The translations under genes and the position numbers were made by a program. This document shows, piece after piece, positions 26,280 to 37,600 of a DNA stretch of 64,000 nt. The notes below the pieces were generated by a model that saw only the letters and a list, made by a program, of their open reading frames with translations, was not told the origin of the DNA and did not search any database. Position 1 is the first letter of the stretch; every line of letters starts with the position of its first letter. This stretch comes from Trochalopteron elliotii. Taxonomy: Eukaryota; Chordata; Aves; Passeriformes; Leiothrichidae. The stretch covers positions 1,104,504 through 1,168,503 of the forward strand of contig JANPWX010000098.1 in the NCBI GenBank assembly GCA_024734555.1, written 5' to 3'.

Positions 26280-26674
26280 ACAAGGCACTGTTAGGAGAAA
26301 TTTATTTTCAAACTACAGAACTGAAATGGAGCTGGGGCTTCACGCATGCTTTTAGAAGAAGTGGAGATCTTATCGGCCTTATAATCCCATCACTTTTCCT
26401 AGATTAGCTCTATTCTAAGGTGATTACTTATCATGAAGAGGCTAGGTCCTTTGGAAAGTCACACTGCTCCCCCTCACCCCTCCTCAAACTCTCCAACTAC
26501 TTGTTTTTTTTCCCCCAGGGATACTAATGCTTTCATGGCTCAAGTAGTGGTTTTACAGAAGCTTCAGCCAGAAACATTTCCTCCTTCTCTGTGAAATCCT
26601 GGGCCAAACAGCTGGGCAAACTCCTGGCTAGCAAAGGCTTAAGAGACTCTTGCCAAGATGGTGAGAGCTGATTT

Positions 26675-26700
26675 GGGAAGGGCAGGGGAAAGGGGAAGGG
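26675..26700 (+). other. G-quadruplex-capable tract near GREM2 exon
   Basis: Five G-runs of three or four bases with loops of two or three bases, on the template strand of GREM2, about 410 bp upstream of its coding exon. It meets the usual G4 motif. Function is unproven. Confidence 0.55.
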
Positions 26701-28560
26701 AATAGCAGGTTACACAAAGTGCATGCCCACATCTCTTCTGCACCTGAGAACCAGCCCAGCCTCAGTCCCCACAGAAGGAGCAAGGGGTGTCCAAAAAACT
26801 ATTTTTATTATTTTAAATTGCTTCTGAAGTTTCTTAGGGCTCTTGTGGCACTTACAGGCTTGTATTTGTTGTCTTTGTATGAGGCCAAAACCTTGATGGA
26901 TTTATTTTTGCAGTAAGAGGAAATGCTTAAACACAACTTTGAGGACTTCACAACTGCAAGGCCTCTTGGGCAAATGGTTTAAGAAGGTTTGTAAACACGA
27001 GAGGATTCAATATTTATTTTAGATTTTAAGGAATAGGTTAGAGCATAAGCTTGTTGCTAAGTTAAAATAGTCAGCCAGATGGCAAAACTATTCTTTCATA
27101 TGATTGTCTATTACGTATTCTTGTTCTGTGGAGCATCTCTTACCAGCTCTTTTCCAATTCATTTTAGTAATGTGTCTCGATATGCTTCCAGAACATCAGA
27201 CTAGGTGTACTAAATTTCCTTATGAAGTCAATGCTTACTAGTGAACTGCTCATTTGGCAGTTCATTTCATATCATTCTCCCTGGGAAAGGAGAACAGAGG
27301 GTCTCTTCAGTGCCAAAAGTGGGTGCACAGAAGCTTCCCATTTGGAGACTAGAACACTTCCAAGTCTTTCTGAAGTGCTCTATTCACTTAATCTTAACGG
27401 GTATTTTTATAGTGCACAGAAAAAAGACTTATCCCCTCTCCTCACAGTAAAGCTTCAAACCCTTCCAACTAATAATTTTACTTTTTTCCTTTAGAGAGAT
27501 GCCTAGACAAAAAAACTACCACCACATTGGTAATTATAATGTCTAACACTATAGACACTTCAGATGTTGCATAGGTACTCCCATCTGGAAAACATGTCAC
27601 TTTCCAAACAATGACACCCAAAGATCAAAAAAGTGTTTGCAGTAAAGGTGCAAAAGAAGACAAGAATAGCAGTAACAAATGCTCCTCACCTAATAAACCA
27701 GACCTACTATGTTTAACTTCTGTGGAGATAAAGAAAAGGAATTACTCTAGCAGATTAGGCGAGATAACATCCCTAAGGTTATTTTCTAAGCCTACAAGAT
27801 CTCAGCGTCAGACTTGGACTAAGTTTCTAAAGGGAGAAGCCTGAAGTGCTGAAGGAAACAAAGTGCTCATCGTATAGCTGTAAGCAGAGTATGTTCTGAT
27901 GTAGAGTTAAATTTCACCAGAGTGTATGCTTGAAACAGAACCACCTTTAAATGGAAACCAGTATTTCTAAACCATAAAAAAGCTCATTCATTCTGCAACC
28001 ATGCCATCTCCCCACTGAACACCCACTGTAGCCATGGGTACTTTAAATCAGTGGCCTATTTTCACACTGCTTAGCATTCAGCATGCAAGTCCAGAAGTTT
28101 TGTCCAGAGTCTTTAAATGAAGCAAGACTAGACTTGGCTTTGCTGGCAGGTATTGTTGCCAAGTTCACTGGATGTCAACCCACACAGCCAGGCCAAAACC
28201 TAATCAGGTAATTAATTTCAGTTGAATATAGTGTTCCACGCTTCCTTTCAAATTGTTCTCATGGTATTCTGCACTAATGGCTGCATTTCAGTAGTAGATA
28301 AAATAACTGATTCCCAGTGCTTTGTGCTTTATATAGAAAGGGGAGGAAAAGAAACCAGATTTACAAACCTTTGTCTTCTAGAAAAAGACAGAGGTGAGCT
28401 CTCCACAAGATGCCTCATGCCACATTTCTCAGGCATACTCTTCTACTCTTTTGAAACCCAAGGGATACTGCCTCTCCAGTCTCATTTCTCTGATCCTGGC
28501 ATAGAACAGGACAGCAAATGTCAGAAGCAGAGACACACCCTTTCCCCCAACCCCTCCTCT

Positions 28561-28617
28561 TTTGTTGGGATGATCTTTAAGGTTTTTTCCAACTTTCATG
28601 ACTACAATTCTATGAAA
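28561..28617 (+). mobile_element. CR1 LINE 3' tail fragment
   Basis: About 55 bases resemble the CR1 3' end: a GGGATGATCTTTAAGG-like stretch, a TTCCAAC-like motif and a terminal ATTCTATGA unit. Only the tail is present, as is common for 5'-truncated CR1 insertions. Confidence 0.65.
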
Positions 28618-30604
28618 CTCCGTGTTACCATGCCTGCCCTTTTTCTTTGTAAAATGCAACTTGAAAGGACGTTTCCTTTTTGTGTCAAGAGTGGTGGTCA
28701 AGCAGAAATCCTATGTAGGAATTCAGGAAAGCTGACAGAGAACTAACAACTCAAAGTCTACAATATAGAGAAATACTATAGCAGTATTCTAATTGCTTAA
28801 ATGGTTTTATGTAGGCATGGAGAGCCATTCAACAGAGTAAGTAGGATTTATTCAGTAAATCTGTGTTTATAACTAATAAAGCATTATTAATCAAAGCCAC
28901 TATTGTACAGTTATAAACCAAACACTGCAATACATGTAAGTACTTCTACAAACACAGGTAGGAACGCACCACTGATTTCTGTCATTGATCCTTATCAAAC
29001 CTGAACCTTAAAATATTTACATAAAGGAGTAATAATCTATTCTACACTAGCAGGTCAAATGTGCATTCTGTCAGATTGTGGAATTTCTAATCACAGTGTT
29101 ACCCCTTAGTAGCCTGCAAATCACCCCTTTCTAAGCCCTGGCACACAAGTCCCCTATTCAAGCAAGTAAGGGTGCAAACAAGGTCACACAGTGCCAGCAA
29201 CTTGCCAAGGACTACACGTATATTTTCAGCGCTCACATGCAAAGAGAAGAGAAACTTCAGGACTCCCAGAGAAAGAGAACATTTTGGCAAACTCAATTAG
29301 AATGCAAAGCAAGACAGCGAATGCTGTCTGTCTGCAGACGGAACAGGATGAGAAGAAACACAAAACGTATTGGAGAAGAATCTGGCTTTTGGCAAGGACA
29401 GGGCAATTTTGCCCTACTTAGATGGAACAGAATGAAACAGCATGTGGCTGAGACCATGCAAGTGAGAACTGCCTCAAGAGACCAACGCCCCTACAACTTG
29501 CACCAATGCCAGCCTGGGCCCCCCCATTCCTGCTGCACTGAGGGTCCCCATAGCAGACCCAGTGGCAGCTCCTTTGTGACAGTTTTCAACTTCTCCAAGC
29601 ATTGTTGCCAGCTGCTGCCAGTTCCCCCCAAGCCTTTTTTCCAGTGTGTGAGCTGAGAAAAACTTAACCTTAGACGAGACACCCAACAAGGCCTGGCTGC
29701 ATTTACATATCACAAGGCAAGTTTTTTCTACATGAGATAAGGAAATCAGCATCAATTATGAGATCATAAACTCATCAAACCCAACTTGCTGGAGCTGGAC
29801 TATCAGGCCCAGGAGTGTAAAAAAATCCTTGGCCATGGAAGCGTGAATATCAAAATCCAGCTCTGTCAAAATTCAGAGGTCAGGTCACTGTGCTAGGAGG
29901 GGAAGGGGGAATCAGGATCACAGTGTCTGCCCTTAGCTTTATTTCTTCTTTGTATCCAATTACTATGTAACAGAAAGCACCTACCAAGGCAGGCTCCTTT
30001 TTGCATATGGACCTTCTGGCTCTGTAACTCACGCATTCTTGGAAGTAATCCAGCTTCAGAGAAGGACATGTAACCCCCAAAATAGCTTGCAGTTTTGTGC
30101 TTAGGGAAGCTCTCTCTGAATTGGAGCATTGGATTTGCTTTCAGAATTCAAGGTCATTGTTTTTGCAGAAGCCCCCCTGAGAAGGAGTGGGTGCTGTGCT
30201 CTGAAAGGCAGGGCAGGAGGTTATACTAGTGCCCATCTGTGATGAGTGGCTGCTCTGATGTCTCCTCTAGTTTTTCAAAGTCATGACTAGTTTCTCAGCT
30301 CAGGATGCAGACTCTGACTGGGAATTCCTGGTTTGAAGCTCAGCCCACTTCAAGGTTGCAAATGGACAGAAAGAAAGAGGGATGTAACTGAAAGATCACT
30401 GTGATATTTGATGTTAGCTGCTCAGGAAATCGGGAGGTATGAGACCCATTTGTTTGCTTTAGCAACTACTTTGTAGCACCTACAAAGCACTCAGCATTAT
30501 CAGCATTCCTGGAAGCATCCAACTCTCTGACATAGGTATGATACAATCATCTCATCACTAGGCCTTTCTGGAGGGAATTCAGAAATAAAAGTCTCAGGCA
30601 ATTT

Positions 30605-30694
30605 AAAGCAAAACAAAACATAACAAAACACAACAACAACAACCAAAAAAACCCCACCTACCAAAAAAAACCCAACCCACAAACAAAAAATCCA
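30605..30694. repeat. A/C-rich low-complexity tract
   Basis: Imperfect CAAAA and CAA units grading into AC-rich sequence over 90 bases. Simple sequence inside the GREM2 intron. Confidence 0.75.
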
Positions 30695-33244
30695 AACCTG
30701 CAAAACCTGTCTTACCATGGAATTTGAGACTCTTACCTATTCAGCTTAATCATAGTATGGATTCATGAAGAAGAAGATTTAGTACTATAAACCTATCATA
30801 CACTCATCAGAAGCACAGTTTCAAGTACTGTAAGAGCCAGTGGCTAGGAAGATGATAAACAAATTCAGAGATTTTTTTTTGCGTTTCGAAAAACTTAAAT
30901 TTAATTAACAGCTGAAGAGCTTTCCTTGGACAAATATTTCTCTGTAACTACCAGCAAAAGGCAGGCATTACAGACTAGATTAAATCAGGTCCCATTACAT
31001 AGTACAGTACATAGATGGCCACATTTGTCCACCTGTATCGCTTGCTTCCAGTTTCCACCCTGCAAACTTCAGAGACGTGAGAGCCCTCCTTAGGGATCAC
31101 TTGATCATGGCTAAAGGCAGGAAGCCCTGTTACCAAAATTTTTTTTCTACTCCCCCTTTACTTTCATATTAGACCTAGTCAGAAAAAGAATCTGTATAAA
31201 CCAGTCACATGTATAATAATGTAAGAACACAATGTACATGGTTAGTTCTCACATTTAAGATGGGACACAAGAAGTGCTCCTTGAAGAAAAGCCAGGCAAT
31301 AGCTTTTCAAAGAACTAAAACTTGGCTTTAGCAAGTTGTGGAAAGCAGATGTGGAAAGCCAGGAAATATCAAATTCTCTATCAGGAAGCCAAAAATGCTA
31401 TTTATTTAATTTATTAATAGTTAGGCATGATTCTAAGGGTACAATGTTCTCATAAAGACTTCAGTAAAGACTAATCAGGCATCTTTGTGCAAGGGAGGTA
31501 TTTGGTGTTAACTTTTCTCTTTTAACTATCCTTTGGAAACTATTTCTCCCATGTCCCAACAACATTAGCAATAACTGAACACTGTACTGTATCTCCTGTT
31601 GCAGAGACATGGGAGTCTTATTCGTTCCATCATTAATCGATTCCCATTACTAAATCGCCAAGATCGAGGCCAGCTACAACAAAACATGCAGGAGGCTGGT
31701 CAGACCAAGCTTTTAAAAATGTGAAAAACACAATACTGCAGCTAGAATTCAGTAATTCAGATCTGCATTATAGCAGTAGTTACCATGTGCTAGGAGTACA
31801 ATGTATCACTTTTCAAAACCACTGCACAAAACACAAAAGGCAGCAATTACTGAAATACAAATAATTAATGCAATTACAGAAATTTACAAGCAGAAATTTT
31901 TCAATTCTTGTCCTCTAAGAACCTTCTATAGTGATTTGAAAGAAAGCTATTTTATTGTATCACAGCCCTAACAGTAGATGGTTGGGGGAGAAAACTTTTC
32001 TTTCAGACTTAATAAATTCCTAGTACCCTCACTGGCTCATTTGGATGGAGATCCTCCTCTCCATCCTTCTCTCTCCCTTCCACAAAGGAGATCCGTCCTT
32101 TTCTCTTGCACCAATACCTCTCCCCCAGAGAGTCAAGACTGCCTACAGGGAACACCACGAAGCTTTGAAGGAACCAGGAAAGGTCCTCCTGCAAGCTGGA
32201 TGCCTCAGGTGCCACACTCTACTGTGCAAGCTCTTACTTTGTTTTTTGAAAGGGGAGATGAAGTTAGGTTTCAACAAAGTCAGCCTGCATTCCTCAGAAC
32301 AGGACAGCATTTCCCCGGTAATGCCAGAACTTTGAAGTTCTCCTTATCAAGACAGTTCCTGAAAACAATGAACTTAAAAGTATTGAAAAATAAAATAAAT
32401 CATCAACAAAATGGAGTATGTAGAAGACACTGGTGGAGACAGTCTATGCTAGTTAAGAGGATGTTGCATTATATTAATTCAGCTCCCACTGAATATCTTT
32501 TCTACTACGAAGAGCTTTACCCTGAATTTTCCCTGAAAAGGCTGGGAGTTTAGAAGAATTTTTGACCCATGCACAAAAAACGTAAGAGGAACCAACAACT
32601 CACCCAATTATTCCTGTCTTTCAGCAATCTGTTATGTGTTATTTTTAGGACAGAAGGAATAATGAAGAAAACTGGTAAGTAAACTAACCCTTGACACTAA
32701 AACTCACCAGCTTGAATGCTTAGTTTTTCCTTGTCCTCTGTCTTTCTTATCTGCCTTTACTGCCAACAGAAATTCATGTTTAAAACCACTGAACTATTCT
32801 TTTTCCTTCAGGAACTTAAGCTCATTTGAAACCTCTTTAAAAGCAGCTGGTCACTTCATTAGTGTTAAAGGATCACACTACACCAGCAGTTCTTCTTTGC
32901 ACTCTCATCCTGCCACAAAGTATATTGATCTAAATACTGCATCACTGATTTATAGTATTAGGCTCTTCATAGGCTGAATCCTCCTTATCTTGCATAGTAT
33001 TTAAACCTGTGGGGTTTTTTGTTGTTGATGGGTTTTTGTTGTTTTGTTCTGGGGTTTTTTTAAGTAGTACTAGTGCTGGAGGAATAGAGAGAAGTACCTA
33101 ATTTTTTTAAGCTGGGACCAGGAGTTTGTGAGGGGAGTCAGCAAAGAACCTGGTTGTAAACTAGAGCTCCAGAAGAGAGGGGAAGGAAAGTATTGATGAA
33201 GTCAGCCCTGGTATTTTGACATACTTTTACCATTAAGGAGATGG

Positions 33245-34650
33245 AAATAAGGTTAGGCCACTTGGAATGAACAGAAAGAGGTCAGAGAAGTAGAAATAAG
33301 ACAAGGAAGGCTGTGGCCATCTGGAATTAAATCTGGCCAAGTATGTCAATAAAACAAGAAGGTCTTCTTCAAATGCAACTATAGCAAAAGACAAACTAAG
33401 GATAATGTGGATGCATTACTAAATGGAGTGGTGATGCTGGTAAAAGAGGACACAGAGTTACTGAACATCTTCTTTGCATTGGTCTGATACGACATCTCTT
33501 AGGCATCTCTGACCTGTATAGATGGGAGAACAGTGGATATTTTCTACCTCAACTTTAGAGAGGCTTTCAACACTGTCTCTCACAACATCCACATAGGCAA
33601 AGTCAGGAAGTGGGGGCTGGATGAGCAGACAGTGAGGTGGATTCAGAACTGTCTGAATGGCAAATCCCAGAGGGTTGTACCCAGTGCACGTGGTCAGGTT
33701 GGAGGCATGTCACTTGTGGTGTCCCCCAAGGTCCAGCTCTGGGCCCAGTGTTGTTTACCTTGTTCATCATTGACTCAGGTGAAGGGGAAGATGCCTCCTC
33801 AGCAGGTTCACTGACAACACAAAGCTGTGAGGAGGGGCCAATAGCCCAGAGGACTGTGCAGCCCCTCAGAAAGACCTTGAAAGGATGAAGAGGTGCCTGG
33901 AGAAGAGCTGACTGAACTTTAACAAAGGCACATGCAGGGTCTTGCACCTGGAGAGGAATAACCTGTCTAGGACAGGCTGGGGGCTGAGTTGCTGGAAAGC
34001 AGCACTGTGGAGAAGGACCTGGGGGTTCTGGTGGACAACAAGCTGTCCAAGAGCCAGCAGTGTGTCCTTGTGGCCAAGAAGGCCAATGGTGTCTTCAGAT
34101 GGATTAGGAAGGGCATTGCCAGCAGGTCAAGGGAGGTGATTTATCCCCTCTACTCAGCCCTGGCGAGGCACACATCTGGAGTGCTGGGTCCAGTTTTGGG
34201 ATCCTCTCTACAACAAAGATGATTAAGGGACTGGAAGCTGTCTCTTATGAGGAAAGGCTGAGGGAGCTGGGCCTGTTCAGCCTCCAGAAGTGACAACTGA
34301 GACAGGACCTCATCAATGCCTAAAAGATTCTGAAGGGAGGGTGCCAAGAGGATGAAGCCAGGCTCTTTTCAGTGGTGCCAAGCAATAGGACAAGAGGTAA
34401 CAGACAGAAACTGATGCATGCGAAGTTTCATCTGAATACGAGGAAGAACTTCTTCACTGTGCAGATAACTGTACAATGGAACAGATTGTCCAGAGAGGTG
34501 GTGGAGTATCCATGACTGGAGACATTCAAGATTTGTCTGGATGCATTTCTGTGCAATGTGCTCTAGGATGACCCTGCTTGAACAGGAAGGTTGGACCAGA
34601 TGCCCCACTGTGGTTCCTTCTACCCTTACTCGTCCTCTGTGATTATGTCC
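33245..34650 (+). mobile_element. CR1 LINE, truncated and inactive (ORF2 3' part)
   Basis: CR1 is a non-LTR retrotransposon whose second frame encodes endonuclease and reverse transcriptase. This copy keeps only the 3' part. Recognisable pieces are FNTVSHNI and [19 protein letters not shown] (33533 on), [17 protein letters not shown] (about 33724 on, in another frame), and [18 protein letters not shown] (about 34010). The usual FADD catalytic box reads FTDN at 33807-33818. Frameshifts lie between these blocks and an internal deletion appears near 33490. The 3' end (about 34580-34650) resembles the CR1 tail, with CTGTGATTATG near the terminus. The 5' limit is estimated from CR1-like sequence beginning near 33245. 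It is dead and has no host role that I can see. Confidence 0.88.
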
Positions 34651-37600
34651 ATGATAAATACCAGTGCTTCCCAAAAAATACACACACATATAATAGATGC
34701 AATTACTAAGGCCCCAACTAGAAGAAAATAGTGCAGGAAACAATGATGCAAGTTTTGTTGGTTTGGGTTCTTTTCAAGGCTAAATGTTAGCCAGGTAATA
34801 CAGTGAAGAAGGACACTATTAACTTCATATGACCCTGTATTAATCAGTAGCAAAGATTTTGATTCAACTATTGTGTCAACATTTATCATTTTAAAACAGG
34901 AAAAGTGAAACAAAGAGAAGGAATGAAAGCTGCAAGAAATGTAAAAGCAAAGTCATCCTATAGTATCTGTGGTAATGTAGCAAAGTCTTTTTCAGGGGAT
35001 TAGAAACACACTCTGAATACTAGCAGGTAACTGGACAAAGGGGGTTTTTTGTATCATGATTAAAAGCTAAATTTTGTTGCTATTTCAGCTTCAGGAACTT
35101 GTGGTTTTAGAACCAACCACAGACAAATGTCTGCCTGGTGAGCACATGTGAATTGTCCCAAGCAGAGTGAGATGTCCTACTCAGAAGTGTCTGGGTAGTC
35201 ATCAGTGCTGGCAGCATTTGCAATACTGGGTAGAAAAGGGGGAGTGGGAGGAGGGGAAAACCCACAAAATAAAACCAGATTTCTGCTAACTGTCCAGGAG
35301 ACTGATTCTCTTCCTCACAACCTGGTTTTGAAGAATGATACAGTCATGGGGTGGAAGGAATGGATATAAGGAGAAGAGCTTTTTTGGAAAGGACTGATAA
35401 TTCTCCTATGACTCTAAAAAATGTCTCTCTGCAAGACTGAACTAAGTTGAAAAGATACTTGGTCTCCTTCTCAGTGTTTCTCAGCTTTTCAGCACAGGAT
35501 AAAGAGTCCCAAAGAGGCAAGTCAGTTCTGTTTGCACATGAACATTTTGTCCAGCAAAAAAAAACCAGCCTACATTTAACTTTGTTCTTCTATGTCGAAG
35601 GCAGCTGTTATACTCCCATTTGGCAGCATTTAATTCAGGAGAAAACAGCAGACTTCTGCCCTTGGGAAACTAAAAACTAAATCCGAAGGGAAGCGGTGGC
35701 TTGAGCAAATGTCTTCATTTGTGACCATCCCTCAGCCTGCTGGAAAGGAGGACAGTCAACACAAGAATGGGGCAAGTTCAGCATTTAAATACAATAGCTC
35801 ATTTCACGTCTTCCTCACTGGAGAATCGATGCTACAAAAGACTATTTTGCAATAAACAGTCTCCATTATATTTTTGTTGTTTGCATTACAACAGAACACA
35901 GAAATCTCATCTGAGACCAATGCCTGACTAAGCGACACAACTTCAAATGTTTGTAGACTGACGGGGTGACCAACATATGGCGCGAGCAGAACTGAGCTCA
36001 GAGGGGAAGTAACTTACTGGAGGTCAGAAATTAACTGAGAATGGACTGTTTCCAACATCTTTCAATGGCACCACATGGCACCAATACTCTTCTTTTTTGC
36101 AAAGAAATACAGATTTGTTACCCTTAGGCAAGCTTTTCTTTAAAAACATTATAGTCTTGTAAATGAAAATTGGTTTGTATGAAAAATTCCAATATATTTT
36201 CCCTGAGTTTTGATAGAACAGGAATGGACTTAGGAGCTTCATTTCTTTGTAGCTTCAAACAACACTACTACTTCTAGAATGCACAGCTCATTTTCTAGCC
36301 TCAGTAAGGGAGATGACCATTAATCTTCAATATATGTCATTTACCATACTTGCACCCTTCTAAAAAGAGGGCATTTGAGTGAGTTCTGTTCTAGGAGAAA
36401 ACTGAGGTCTCTAAAGCATAGTAAAAGTGCTCAAAAGAAGTGCTTGCTTCTCTTAATGATCTGAAAAATGCAAGTACTTCTGAAATCAACAGGTGACATG
36501 TAATCTTGTATATAAAAAACACTAGATTAATCACCAGAGAAGTAGCATTTAAATTTCCCAGATTTTCTGGTAGATTCAGGTAGTTTTATTCTTTCAGGCT
36601 GTCTGTCAAGATGCTATCCTCAGTTACCACATTATGAATCTGGTCATGTTCCTGTTTGAAAAATCTAAAATGTTATTGATGGTCTAGGCTTTATATTATG
36701 AATTTCTGTAAGCCAGTATTCTATTTATAGAGCTGAAACATAGATGATTCAAATAAGAATTGCTCTTATCTCAACATCCCACAGGCTAATCTTTCTATTA
36801 GGTAGTATGCAAATTCCCATACAAAGAAAATTTCAGCTATATATTCCACTACTTTCCAGTGTGTCACTTGTAAAAAACATTCCAGCTGTATTTTCATGTA
36901 GTTGTCTTAAAAATGGCATAGATTTATTGCTTGGAGCATTTTTCTTTCACATTTATCTTTGCTTAAATTTGCCTGACAAAGCATCAGTCCTCCTGACTAA
37001 AATTTGCAGCAGTTCTGGGGACAGAGTGCAGAAGACCTATGCTAATGAGCAAATAAAATAAGTATGACCCCACGCAGCTTGCTAGCTCCAACCAGGTCTA
37101 TACAAGCCATACAAACACATAACCAAGTGCCAGAATTATTGGTTTCACAGAAAAGCACTTTTTCTCCTCAGCGAGGCTAAATCTAGGGAATCCTCTCATC
37201 CTATTTTGCCTTTCCTTCAGTTTATAAGCAACACATCTGTCACCTACTCACAATTAATTTTTTTTTTCCTCTGCCAAATTTTAAATGGGTTGGACAGCAA
37301 GGCAGGTTTGAAACTTCTATTGCATTACACTAACTGTGTTTTCTCCTAGGGTACAAAGAGACACATGAAAAATATTTCAGGGAAGGGGACAGGGGAACAA
37401 GTCAACAGTATCACAATTTAGAACAGGAGGTGTGAGTAGCAAAGGGGACGTTTAGGGTTACTGGCACACTGGACACACCCACAGAAGGTCAAAGTTCATG
37501 AGCTCTAATGTTCATATGTAACACAAGACCCCTTGACATAGCAGTAGGTCACCTCAAAGTTTTTAACACCCAGGGTGTAAGCTGGCCCAACAAACAAGCA

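Larger units (their letters stand above)
26280..33244 (-). other. GREM2: GREM2 intron, part 1
   Basis: Unique, mostly AT-rich sequence upstream of the GREM2 coding exon. It contains a G4 motif (26675-26700), a CR1 3' tail (28561-28617) and an A/C-rich tract (30605-30694). The longest open frame (31978-32553, + strand, 191 codons) encodes nothing I recognise. Confidence 0.65.

Noticed and set aside
25561..26283. 240-codon - strand open frame, the longest in the window
   Set aside because: It is a shadow of GREM2 in another frame. Its high Gln/Gly/Ala content comes from out-of-frame reading, while the overlapping frame gives the recognised cystine-knot protein.
26265..26288. Upstream in-frame ATG adding eight residues to GREM2
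   Set aside because: It lies before the splice acceptor CAG|G, and the extension would spoil the signal peptide and the 168-residue family length.
25887..26355. + strand frames opposite GREM2 (135 and 123 codons)
   Set aside because: Antisense shadows of the GC-rich GREM2 coding exon with no protein-like features.
28222..28746. 174-codon + strand open frame
   Set aside because: It runs through a CR1 tail fragment and has no recognised domain; fortuitous.
29757..29870. Possible CR1 or other repeat fragment (ATCATAAACTCATCAAACCCAA)
   Set aside because: Too short and diverged to assign.
33603..34347. - strand frames over the CR1 copy
   Set aside because: Antisense shadows of a decayed LINE.
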